27,001 nt of DNA, from assembly GCA_014860005.1 (NCBI GenBank), contig JACZKP010000122.1:1-27001 (forward strand). The letters run 5' to 3'. This document shows positions 15,499 to 23,804 of the stretch, piece after piece. Position 1 is the stretch's first letter, and every line of letters begins with the position of its first letter. The notes under the pieces were generated by a model, which did no database searches, was not told the origin of the DNA, and was given only the letters and a program-made list of their open reading frames with translations. The DNA comes from Verrucomicrobiota bacterium (GTDB taxonomy: Bacteria; Verrucomicrobiota; Verrucomicrobiae; Limisphaerales; UBA11358). A program made the position numbers and the translations under genes.

Positions 15499-18400
15499 TC
15501 AGGGCACAGGCACAATCGCACGGTAGAAACGCACGGGATGCGCTCCAGTATTCGGGTCCGTGAATTGAATCACGCCGCCCGCCGCCACCCGGGTAGCAAT
15601 GGTCTGCCACACACTGAAGTCGGTGGTTGCCTGGATGAGGTATTCGCGATCGGTCTGTCCATGGATCTCGAGCAGCAAGCTGCCATCCGGCAGCCGGATT
15701 ATCTGGAGAACGGCTGGTGTGGTTTCATCAATCGGGAGGCTGAAGGGTAGAACCACGTTATCCAGGAAAGCAGCATCCAGTCCGGCGCTGAGGGTAGGAT
15801 CCTTCACGTAATCCCACCGCAACGTGTGATCGCCCGCCGTGACGGGGAACATGAAGGTGGCCCAACCGACTTCGCCCGACCACCGCTGCACTTCGACGCC
15901 GTCCACCGAGAACTTGAGGTAGTCATAGATGGGTTCGGAACTGACGCGATAGTCGAATGTGACATTTCCGGCAAAGAGGTTGGTGGTCAAGATCAGGGAA
16001 CTCATTTGCTGGCTCACCTGGTTGTCGTTCATCTGACCAGAACGGGCAGCCCACTGCCCCACCGAAGTCACGGCATCGCTGACGAACCAAGGCTTGGTGC
16101 CACTCGTGGTCCAGCCTAGCTGCGAGAAGTTCCCGGATTCAAATCCATCGGTGAACTCAACCGGCGCAAACACCGGAGTCACGGTCATGTTGCTTTGTAC
16201 CACCACCGTAACCGGATTCACAGATGAAACCAAGTCACCGCTCCATGAACTGAACCGGTAGTAGGCAGCCGGGGTTGCAGTCAGCGTCACCGTGGAATTG
16301 CTGGCATAGTATCCCGAGGCGGGCAGAACGGCGCCGCCCGTGGCACTGCCAACAGCCAGATGAAAGAGGGTTGCCGGGGTAAATGAGTAATTCAGGGAAA
16401 CAAAACCCGACACACCGTCGTATCCGTCCACCGCGATGTAGTAAACCGTGTTGGATCTCACAGCTTGAACGATCTGGCTGATGCCACCCGGTTCGCCATC
16501 GGTTGCGTCATCGTTGCTGGCGATGAGGGTGAGATTGGTGACAACCGACCCGGTGTACATGGCCAGCAGGGTGTCAAACGTGGAATTGGTGGTGTTCAAA
16601 ACCAAAACTCCGTCACCCGGCGGCTGATAGAAGTACCACATGGACCTGCCACCCGCGTTGCCGGCGTGATGCGGCTCCCCAATCTGTTTCGTGGCGTTGG
16701 TGTTATAGCCTTCGGCGCGCTCAGGCATGGCCGTCAGCGGGATGGCGTTGGCAAGAACATCGTTGGGCGGGTCATTCGGCAGGTAATACACCTGGACAGT
16801 CACCCTCGGGGAAAAGTTGCCGGCGGCGTCCACCGAAGTAACCTGGAGAACGTTTTGGCCACTCTGCAACAAGGCCGGCACACTCCAGTTAGTCGTGCCA
16901 ATGGCGGTGACTGCGATGCCACCATTGACACTCAGGAAGACCTCACTAACTCCAGTAGCGTTGGGCGCCGGGTCCACTGAGGTGCCTTGGACGCTGATCA
17001 CCTGGTTACTCACGGCCAGTCCACTTAGGGGATTCGCAACGAAGACGGTCGGCGGGGTCACGTCACGTGAACCTCCCGGAGCAACGCGCAACTGAATCGA
17101 GCCTAGCGAATTCGTGTTAGCGCTGGCGACCGCAATACGGTAGGTGGCTCCGGCCACGACCGGCAGGCTTAGATAGGCCTGTCGGCGAATCCCAATGTCA
17201 TTCGTCGCGGCGACTAATTGCAGGTTGGCGACCGAATTACCCGTGTAAATGGCGAGGACCGTATCAATCGTGCTGCCGGTCGTATCAATAAACACGTTGG
17301 TGTTGTTGGCCGGGGACCAGGACCACCAAAGGGAACCGACCGCACTGAACAAGCCCGCGTGTCGAGGCTCGCCTGCTTCCAAGGTGGCAAAACGGTTGTT
17401 GGCCAGATACGTGGTGCCGGCGGCGGGCACCTTCGTGGCATTGGTAAAATGATCGTTCGGAGGCGGCGGCAGGATCGTGTAATAGACCTCGTTGGTGACG
17501 CCGAACTTGTCGGGTGCGTTCGCGGTCAGGGTCATGGTCACGGCCCCGGTGGGCGACGGGACCTGGAACATGGCGCTGTAGAGGTGGTCATTGGCAATGG
17601 CATCCGGCGGCTGGCCGTCGTTGGCAAAAACCAGATTGGTCACCCCAATCACCTGGCCAGTGACCGTAGCCGTATTAACACCAAAGAGATCACTGACTTT
17701 GACGATGATTGGCTGATCGGAGCCGCTCAACAGCACGGAACCCGACGGCGGGGTTACAGACAACTGCAATACTCCACTGCCAGAGAGAGTCAGGGAATTG
17801 TAGGCGTTGACACGACCACCGGTGACTGTGCGACCGCTCAAGCTGGGCACCGGGACCGTCCCGCCCAGCAGGCGACCGGTGATTTCCTCCAGATCCGCCG
17901 CAGGATACAGACTGAGAATCAGCGCCGCGACACCGCTCACGTGTGGCGCGGCCATGCTGGTGCCTTGGAAGGACTGGTAGTCGGTGTCCGAGCCAGACGC
18001 GCTCGAGAAAATGGACACGCCGGGCGCACCCAGGTCCACGGTGGTCAAGCCATAGTGCGAGAAGCCGGCAAGTTGGTCGAAGCGATCCATGGCCGCCACG
18101 GAGATCACGTTCTCCACGGCGTAGTTTGCCGGGTAAGAGGGAGCCACGTCATTGTTTTGGGCGTCATTCCCCGCCGCGGCAACGAACAGAACTCCGGCAT
18201 CGCGGGCGCGGACGATGGCGTCGAACAAGGACTGCATGAAAGGTCCCCCACCCCAACTATTGTTCAGAACGCGTGCGCCGTTGGCAACTCCGTAGTCAAT
18301 GCACTTGATCGCATCGCCGGTGGACCCGCCGCCTGAAGCGCCAAGGAACTTCAGGGCCATCAATCGCACGTTCCAAGCAACCCCCACCATGCGGTTGCCG

Positions 18401-19185
18401 TCGTTGGCGGCGGCCCCAATGGTGCCGGCCACGTGCGTGCCATGGTCATTGTCATCCATCGGGTTGCCACTGTTGATGATGGCATTGATACCGTGAATAT
18501 CGTCAATATAGCCGTTGCCGTCGTCATCAATGCCGTTGCCGGGGATTTCCCCCGGATTGATCCACATCTGGTTGGTCAAATCGTAATGCGTATAGCGAAT
18601 GCCGGTGTCTATGACGCCGACAATGACGTTGGTTGAACCGGTCGTCAGGTCCCACGCCGCAGTCGCCGCGATGTCCGCACCCGGAACACCCCCATTCTGG
18701 CCCATGTTTTGCAGCCCCCAGAGGGTGCCATCCACAAATCCCTGATCCGTGGGCGTCAGCAGCGGATAGACGATGTAATCTGGCTCGACGTATTCAAACA
18801 GGCCCGTGGCTTTCAAAGCATTGATGCGATTGAGCAGGCGAGTTCGCACCGCAGTTTCGTCCATCCCCGACGCGCTGGCCAACCCGGGCGTGTCCGCTTC
18901 CTCCATGAGGGTCAGTCCCGGCACGAGGCGGTATTGCCAATCAACCCGCGAACCGACTTGGGCCAGCGCATCCGCACTGGCGGCCACCACCACCGTGTCC
19001 TTGAACTTCGCCAGAATCCGGGTGGGATGCGCCTCGTGTCCGTCAATCTGGACATATTCGCCCGCCGCCGACACCGGTAACACGCCAACGCTCAGGCTGG
19101 CGAAAACCACGACGAACCGCCGGAGAGTTTCACCCCCACGGCACACCTGCGCGCGACACGCAGCTATCAGATTCCGCATTTTCAT
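15499..19185 (-). CDS. Large secreted multidomain subtilisin-like serine protease (S8)
   Basis: This is a 1228-residue exported protease. It has a long Sec signal (about 1-41, hydrophobic core FVVVFASLSVGVLPVSA), an inhibitor-like propeptide (about 55-150) and an S8 domain (about 165-445). The triad is D193 (GVIDTGI), H248 (DHGTHVAGT) and S410 (GTSMAAPHVSG); an acidic loop GNGIDDDGNGYIDD looks calcium-binding. Downstream are beta domains: a Big-like domain (about 460-565), two copies of a PPND...GEP.HAG...W.W/Y.. domain (about 572-696 and 802-934), an InlB-B-like repeat (about 940-1010), a FESGNF.. MAM-like domain (about 1016-1149) and a C-terminal module ending FYRAIVPVP. The ATG at 19185 is chosen because AAAGGA (19192-19197 region) sits at Shine-Dalgarno distance; the in-frame TTG at 19206 precedes it. 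It is the last gene of the four-gene exported cassette, 98 bp after its neighbour. It may process the cassette partners or degrade external protein. Confidence 0.92.
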   Translation of the reverse strand: MKMRNLIAACRAQVCRGGETLRRFVVVFASLSVGVLPVSAAGEYVQIDGHEAHPTRILAKFKDTVVVAASADALAQVGSRVDWQYRLVPGLTLMEEADTPGLASASGMDETAVRTRLLNRINALKATGLFEYVEPDYIVYPLLTPTDQGFVDGTLWGLQNMGQNGGVPGADIAATAAWDLTTGSTNVIVGVIDTGIRYTHYDLTNQMWINPGEIPGNGIDDDGNGYIDDIHGINAIINSGNPMDDNDHGTHVAGTIGAAANDGNRMVGVAWNVRLMALKFLGASGGGSTGDAIKCIDYGVANGARVLNNSWGGGPFMQSLFDAIVRARDAGVLFVAAAGNDAQNNDVAPSYPANYAVENVISVAAMDRFDQLAGFSHYGLTTVDLGAPGVSIFSSASGSDTDYQSFQGTSMAAPHVSGVAALILSLYPAADLEEITGRLLGGTVPVPSLSGRTVTGGRVNAYNSLTLSGSGVLQLSVTPPSGSVLLSGSDQPIIVKVSDLFGVNTATVTGQVIGVTNLVFANDGQPPDAIANDHLYSAMFQVPSPTGAVTMTLTANAPDKFGVTNEVYYTILPPPPNDHFTNATKVPAAGTTYLANNRFATLEAGEPRHAGLFSAVGSLWWSWSPANNTNVFIDTTGSTIDTVLAIYTGNSVANLQLVAATNDIGIRRQAYLSLPVVAGATYRIAVASANTNSLGSIQLRVAPGGSRDVTPPTVFVANPLSGLAVSNQVISVQGTSVDPAPNATGVSEVFLSVNGGIAVTAIGTTNWSVPALLQSGQNVLQVTSVDAAGNFSPRVTVQVYYLPNDPPNDVLANAIPLTAMPERAEGYNTNATKQIGEPHHAGNAGGRSMWYFYQPPGDGVLVLNTTNSTFDTLLAMYTGSVVTNLTLIASNDDATDGEPGGISQIVQAVRSNTVYYIAVDGYDGVSGFVSLNYSFTPATLFHLAVGSATGGAVLPASGYYASNSTVTLTATPAAYYRFSSWSGDLVSSVNPVTVVVQSNMTVTPVFAPVEFTDGFESGNFSQLGWTTSGTKPWFVSDAVTSVGQWAARSGQMNDNQVSQQMSSLILTTNLFAGNVTFDYRVSSEPIYDYLKFSVDGVEVQRWSGEVGWATFMFPVTAGDHTLRWDYVKDPTLSAGLDAAFLDNVVLPFSLPIDETTPAVLQIIRLPDGSLLLEIHGQTDREYLIQATTDFSVWQTIATRVAAGGVIQFTDPNTGAHPVRFYRAIVPVP

Positions 19186-19202
19186 GAATCGTCCTTTGGC
19201 CT

Positions 19203-19262
19203 CCAAGCACGCGGCACGCGCGCTTGGGCAGTCATCTTATTGTTTCAAATTACCGGACTGCC
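19203..19262 (-). promoter_or_regulatory. Two tandem hairpins just upstream of the subtilase start
   Basis: In the 98-bp gap before the subtilase, the transcript can form GGCAGTC / GACTGCC (arms 19256-19262 and 19227-19233, 22-base loop). It can then form an 11-bp stem CCAAGCGCGCG / CGCGTGCTTGG with one G-U pair and a three-base loop (arms 19217-19227 and 19203-19213). The second stem ends about six bases before the Shine-Dalgarno sequence. There is no U-run, so a classical terminator is unlikely; an RNA-stability or translation-control element is possible. Confidence 0.5.
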
Positions 19263-19283
19263 GCCCTGCGACAAGACCGGTTG

Positions 19284-22200
19284 TCATGGTCCCGCCGGGG
19301 TGTACATCACCCGATACAACCGCATCGAGCTTCCGGCGACCCCGTTGGTATCAATCACAGTACAAATCCCGTTGGTGGCTGAACTGTACGCCGTGGTCAG
19401 CAACTTCCGCCACGGGGCATTGAAGTTGGTTTGGTATTCGACCTGATACACCGTACCCGCGACTGCCGGCCAGGAAAGCTGCATTCCAGACGGCATCGCC
19501 AGCGGCTTGATGGAGGCGATCAAAACATCATCGAACGGCGTAAAATCGAAGAAGTTGGGGATGCCATCCCCGTCGGAGTCAATGAGTTTGCTGAAGCGCA
19601 ATGCTCGGTTGACCTTGATCGTTTGCGTGCCGTTGACCAACACATCCACCGAACTGTTTGGTCCCGCAAAGTCACTGACCCAGCGCAGCCGGTTGTCGAA
19701 CTGGCCGTCCAGGTACTCTTCCGTAGTTTGCAGCCCGTTCGTATCCACCACCCCCACACCGAGCTTCGCGGCGGCAAAGTAAATGACCAGGCTCGGATCA
19801 ATCGCAAGACGATTCCGATAGTTGGCACCCAAGGCAGTCAGATCCAGTTCGTCCACATAAAGACCATTCTGCGCTCCCGTGCCGGCGAAGTAGAAGAACG
19901 GATCGCGGCTTAACGACGAAACGATCAGTCTGCCCATGGCCGTGTTGTTCGTGTATCCCGCCGCCGTAGGACCGCGATCCTCACCGGCCCAAGTGTGCTC
20001 AATCGCGACGCTGGGCACATCGGGCGCGACCGTTTCAAAGGTGGTGCCCAGCAAGTCTCCGGTCTGCGGTTTCATTTGGAGGTTGAAGCCGTTTTGCACT
20101 CGGAACAGGTTGCTCGAGCTACCACCGCCGTCGAAAAGCGCGTTGGTGGCCCGGAAATAGAGCCCACCATTAACGATCATTTGGTAGTCACTGAATTTGA
20201 GGCTGCCCCCCAGGAACTGGGAATCGCCTCCAGAAGTGCTGGCGCCGTTTTCGAATTTCCCGGAAGGGGTTTGCAGCGTCAGTGCCGCGAGCGAAAGCAG
20301 CGTGCCGCTGTTCTGCAAGTAGTCGCTGTTCACTTGGAGGCTCCAGCCTTCAATCGTGCCCGTGTTGACGAAGGTGGAATAGGGCCGGGGTCTGTCATCT
20401 CCAAAATGCGCCTCGTTAAAGATGGAGAACGTGCCGTTATTTGTAAAAAACTGGAGATTCGGCGCATTCACACCGGCCCAGTTCTGGAGAGGCTCACCGG
20501 GCGGTGGGGAGCCAATAATCGGATTCACCACCGGGACGCCGCCCGGAATCGTGAGATTCCCATTGATTGTCAAACTCCTGCCGTCAATTAGAAATGATTC
20601 GGCCACGGACATGTTGTCGCTGATGACGACGTTCGTGCTGCGCGCGGTGAATCCATGGACCGTGACCGGAAGAGCGAACGCCCCCAGTTGCGTGGCATCC
20701 ACCATGAGAGTTTGAAATCCAATACTGACGGTATTTGTGATGGGCTCGGGCGTAGCCACTCCGTTGGTATCAACCACATAGTTGTCGAGCAACACGATCG
20801 CGGCATTGCTCCAGGTGGCACTCCAGACCCGGATCTGTCCCCGAAATCGAATTGACGCATCCCGGCTAAGATTTTGCACGCGCAGGTTCCCGTTGGTCGA
20901 GGCGAGATTGAAACTAAGGTTCTCGCAGTCCACGACCGCGTTGCTACTGGCAATCAAGTGCGAGGATTGGATGATGATGTGCCCTTCACCCCGCAACCGC
21001 GTGCTTCCCATATCCAGCGAGTCCGACGAGATGCGGATTTTGCCGGAAAGATTCGTGACGGTGCCACCCGGCACGGGCAGCGGCCGACTCACGACGTTGT
21101 CGGCGAAAGCACCATAGGATGAGAATGCCCCGCCAGGGTGGACGGTGTTTGTGACCGCATCGGAAATCACGTTGGTGACATTGGGTCCCAATCTGAGGGA
21201 TCCCGCGCTGAGAAAAAAGTCAGCTTCCGGGTAGCCGTTGTTGCCCGCGCCGCCGGGGGAAAATGGAAGTCGCGTAAGCAGATAATTGGCCGGACGCGAG
21301 CCGACCGCGGGGCAGCCAACGACGTTGGCCAGCAGGCCCGTGGTGCCACCAGAGGCGAGTCTGTCTTGCAAGAACATGTACGCTGGTTCCATCCGCTGGG
21401 TGACTTCGTTCGTTACCTGCACAGAAATCAGCATCGAGGCAACGCTAAAGAAGTTGTTAAAAATGGTTGAGGGAGTGAAGCCGATCTGCACGGCAGAGCC
21501 TGCCGAGGCACCCACGAACACCGCTCCTTTGGTGATATTGGTGGGGAAACTGAGGCTAGTGGTCGAGCCATCCACGTTGGTGACCGTCACCGTTGCCATA
21601 AATCCGGGTACCCCACGAATATAGGAATCGGCCTCCGGACCAAACAACACGAACCCCGGATCCCCTCCGGGCTGCACCGCTGGAAAAGGACCACCCTGCG
21701 CCACGGCGACCGCACCATTCCAGAGTCCGCCGCTGAACAACGGATCATCCTCGGTAAAATCCGCCCGTCCCCAATACAAGTCCGTGATCGCAACATCGGG
21801 GAGAAAGATGCCGTTATCTAGGTCGTTGGCGCTGCCCGGTGGTGAATTCCAAACGGGCAACACCTGCAGGCCGGCACGGGATATGTCCACCTTCTTGCCG
21901 GTTAATTCCATCAGGCCATTTGCCCCGACGATCAGCGACGCTTTCGGCAAACCTGCGGTCCCTGCCTTGACCACAATGTTCGAAGCCGAAACGAGCAAAA
22001 AACTGGGCCCAACTGCCGCCTGTTCACAGAACGTGAAAAAGGGGAACGTGTCCACTGCTTCAACCACGGCGCCGTTATCATTGAAGAAACTGGAGGCCAT
22101 GGTACGCATGCCGTTGGCCGTCGAGGTGGTGCTGAACCGGAACCCCGGTGACCCGATCATGACGCCGGAGCCCGAAAAGGTTCCCACCGTGTTGGTGAAG

Positions 22201-22388
22201 TTTCTCGTGCTCCACGTTTCGTACGGTAGGTTGCCGGAAGCCCGAAATAATCCCCGGTTGACAAAATTGATCGCGTCAACCTGGGGATTGAACACGGTGC
22301 CGTTGTTGAGATACAGAGCATCGGCGGCCACTCCCACCCGCGGGAGCAGGGCTAGGCCCACCAAGCTCGAAAGTAATAATCGCTTCAT
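19284..22388 (-). CDS. Exported 1034-residue beta-rich protein, function unknown
   Basis: I do not recognise a named family for most of this protein. It has a clean Sec signal (MKRLLLSSLVGLALLPRVGVA, cut near AADA). The body (about 25-930) is rich in Asn, Thr, Gly, Ser and Val, with many short strands such as NNGTFSIFNEAHFGDD and NSGTLLSLAALTLQTPSG, the style of a right-handed beta-helix or autotransporter-like stalk. Near residue 937 is DSDGDGIPNFFDFTPFDD, a thrombospondin-type-3-like calcium motif. The last about 85 residues form the G-x2-Y-x-V-E/Q...W...LYRV module also seen in two neighbours. No catalytic motif is visible. The start is ATG 22388, 25 bp after the preceding gene, with GGCGGA near Shine-Dalgarno distance. 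It is the third gene of the cassette and the largest non-enzymatic member, so a structural or surface-layer role is plausible but unproven. Confidence 0.8.
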   Translation of the reverse strand: MKRLLLSSLVGLALLPRVGVAADALYLNNGTVFNPQVDAINFVNRGLFRASGNLPYETWSTRNFTNTVGTFSGSGVMIGSPGFRFSTTSTANGMRTMASSFFNDNGAVVEAVDTFPFFTFCEQAAVGPSFLLVSASNIVVKAGTAGLPKASLIVGANGLMELTGKKVDISRAGLQVLPVWNSPPGSANDLDNGIFLPDVAITDLYWGRADFTEDDPLFSGGLWNGAVAVAQGGPFPAVQPGGDPGFVLFGPEADSYIRGVPGFMATVTVTNVDGSTTSLSFPTNITKGAVFVGASAGSAVQIGFTPSTIFNNFFSVASMLISVQVTNEVTQRMEPAYMFLQDRLASGGTTGLLANVVGCPAVGSRPANYLLTRLPFSPGGAGNNGYPEADFFLSAGSLRLGPNVTNVISDAVTNTVHPGGAFSSYGAFADNVVSRPLPVPGGTVTNLSGKIRISSDSLDMGSTRLRGEGHIIIQSSHLIASSNAVVDCENLSFNLASTNGNLRVQNLSRDASIRFRGQIRVWSATWSNAAIVLLDNYVVDTNGVATPEPITNTVSIGFQTLMVDATQLGAFALPVTVHGFTARSTNVVISDNMSVAESFLIDGRSLTINGNLTIPGGVPVVNPIIGSPPPGEPLQNWAGVNAPNLQFFTNNGTFSIFNEAHFGDDRPRPYSTFVNTGTIEGWSLQVNSDYLQNSGTLLSLAALTLQTPSGKFENGASTSGGDSQFLGGSLKFSDYQMIVNGGLYFRATNALFDGGGSSSNLFRVQNGFNLQMKPQTGDLLGTTFETVAPDVPSVAIEHTWAGEDRGPTAAGYTNNTAMGRLIVSSLSRDPFFYFAGTGAQNGLYVDELDLTALGANYRNRLAIDPSLVIYFAAAKLGVGVVDTNGLQTTEEYLDGQFDNRLRWVSDFAGPNSSVDVLVNGTQTIKVNRALRFSKLIDSDGDGIPNFFDFTPFDDVLIASIKPLAMPSGMQLSWPAVAGTVYQVEYQTNFNAPWRKLLTTAYSSATNGICTVIDTNGVAGSSMRLYRVMYTPAGP

Positions 22389-22413
22389 AATTCCGCCACA
22401 AGTTGCCGCTCAC

Positions 22414-23799
22414 CTAATTTCCGCCTAAAACTCGCTGCTCCAATTCCTGAATGGAACTGCCAATGGGATAAACGACGGGTGCGTTCGTGGTCCCGTCAAA
22501 TGAACCCCAGATAAAACCGGAGCCGAGGGAATTGAATTGATCCAGAAATGCGGGACCAGGCAGGCCTTGATTGAACATGTGCGGGCCAACCTTGCTGAAG
22601 GCAAGGACGATCTGTCCGGCGATGATGCCGGGACCGTCCAAAGCCGCCTGACCATTGAGGGCGTCGTTATTGATCCATCCAGCATTGCGCCTGACAAAAA
22701 CCGGAGTGCCTCCAGTGGTCAACCCCAAATCTTCGGCGGTGATAAGAATGTCGGGCTGCACCAGGATTCTCTCCGCGGTCTGGGTCACGCGTGTGCCATT
22801 GGTGTAAAAAGTGTCCTGGTACCGATTGGTGATGATGATAAAATTGCCGAACACCGAATCATATTCGGCCCGGCGAAAGGTGAGGCGATCCACGCCGGGG
22901 CGGAGCGCAACGCCAACAACCGCATTAGTGACGCCATTGGTGCCACCGCCGCCCGGCAGGTCCCATGGCGAGCCACTAAGGCCCGACCCGGTCGTGCCCG
23001 GGACCAAATCCTCGATGTTGTAATTGTTTGGGCGATAGAGATAACGCAATCCGCCAACGTCGTCACGAGTAAGACCCGTATAGAATTGGCCATAAGACAA
23101 ACCAGGTCCGCCCGTCCCACCCACGCCCGAGGCAATGCTGCCAAAGTCGGAAGCCACTGCCGTGTAGCCAAACGCCTGCGGGTCCAGCGGGACTTCAATC
23201 GCATCCCACCAGTCCGGCTCCGTGAACTGGAGAATCGCGTAAGTGTACAGCACCCCGTTAACATAGCTGGAAGGCGCAAACGTAACAGGATCAAAATTCC
23301 GCTTGATCACCAGGTAAAAGCCGACGTTGTTAATGACGCGCCGGTCACGCAGACACCACACATATCGATCCGGGCTGGTCAACCCCAATTGCTCTACCAA
23401 CAATCCCAACGCGGCAGATTTCAAATCCAACAGAAACAGGGCACTGGCGCGCAAATTCTCCCGCCTCGTGTCCAAGGGAAACTCTTCCAAGGTAGGACTT
23501 ATTTGGGAGACTGCGGGCAGATTGTTCAATATGGCGAAGGCTTTGTTGATCTCGTCCACGCCCCGCTGTCCGAAATAATTTAGGAATGATTCGTCAATCC
23601 CGTAGGTGATGGTCTTGATGTTCCAACGGTATTCTTCCCCAAGATTCATCGGTCCGCTAATGTCACCGTTTAGTGGGTTATAACCAATCGCAGGCACTTG
23701 CCAATCCGCCAAGGGCCCCGCCAGGGAAAAAGCGTGTGCCGAATAGACAGCGCCGGCAACCATCAGGGCCAGCAACGTTTGTTTAATAAGTCGCACCAT
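22414..23799 (-). CDS. Exported protein with matrixin-like framework but no visible zinc site
   Basis: This is a 461-residue exported protein of unknown function. The Sec signal is MVRLIKQTLLALMVAGAVYS-AHA. Residues 64-95 (ITYGIDESFLNYFG..., then INKAFAILNNL) resemble the first strand and helix of matrixin/metzincin domains. GLTRDDVGGLRYLYR (about 250-264) resembles their closing helix (the DDxxGIxxLYG pattern). Between them there is no HExxH and no His at all in the stretch where zinc ligands would lie, so any protease activity looks lost or the resemblance is structural only. The rest is Gly- and Asn-rich beta sequence (about 270-461) without the shared C-terminal module. ATG 23799 gives the signal peptide directly; the frame upstream overlaps the previous gene. 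It starts only 5 bp after that gene's stop, so co-transcription is nearly certain. Confidence 0.8.
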   Translation of the reverse strand: MVRLIKQTLLALMVAGAVYSAHAFSLAGPLADWQVPAIGYNPLNGDISGPMNLGEEYRWNIKTITYGIDESFLNYFGQRGVDEINKAFAILNNLPAVSQISPTLEEFPLDTRRENLRASALFLLDLKSAALGLLVEQLGLTSPDRYVWCLRDRRVINNVGFYLVIKRNFDPVTFAPSSYVNGVLYTYAILQFTEPDWWDAIEVPLDPQAFGYTAVASDFGSIASGVGGTGGPGLSYGQFYTGLTRDDVGGLRYLYRPNNYNIEDLVPGTTGSGLSGSPWDLPGGGGTNGVTNAVVGVALRPGVDRLTFRRAEYDSVFGNFIIITNRYQDTFYTNGTRVTQTAERILVQPDILITAEDLGLTTGGTPVFVRRNAGWINNDALNGQAALDGPGIIAGQIVLAFSKVGPHMFNQGLPGPAFLDQFNSLGSGFIWGSFDGTTNAPVVYPIGSSIQELEQRVLGGN

Positions 23800-23804
23800 A
23801 AAAG

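Noticed and set aside
17218..18336. A 372-codon plus-strand open frame inside the subtilase gene
   Set aside because: It lies wholly opposite the catalytic domain, whose triad and motifs are clear; the antisense product is Arg/Gly/His-rich with no domain.
22537..23583. A 348-codon plus-strand open frame opposite the matrixin-like gene
   Set aside because: Antisense to a gene with a signal peptide and tight operon spacing; no start signal or motif of its own.
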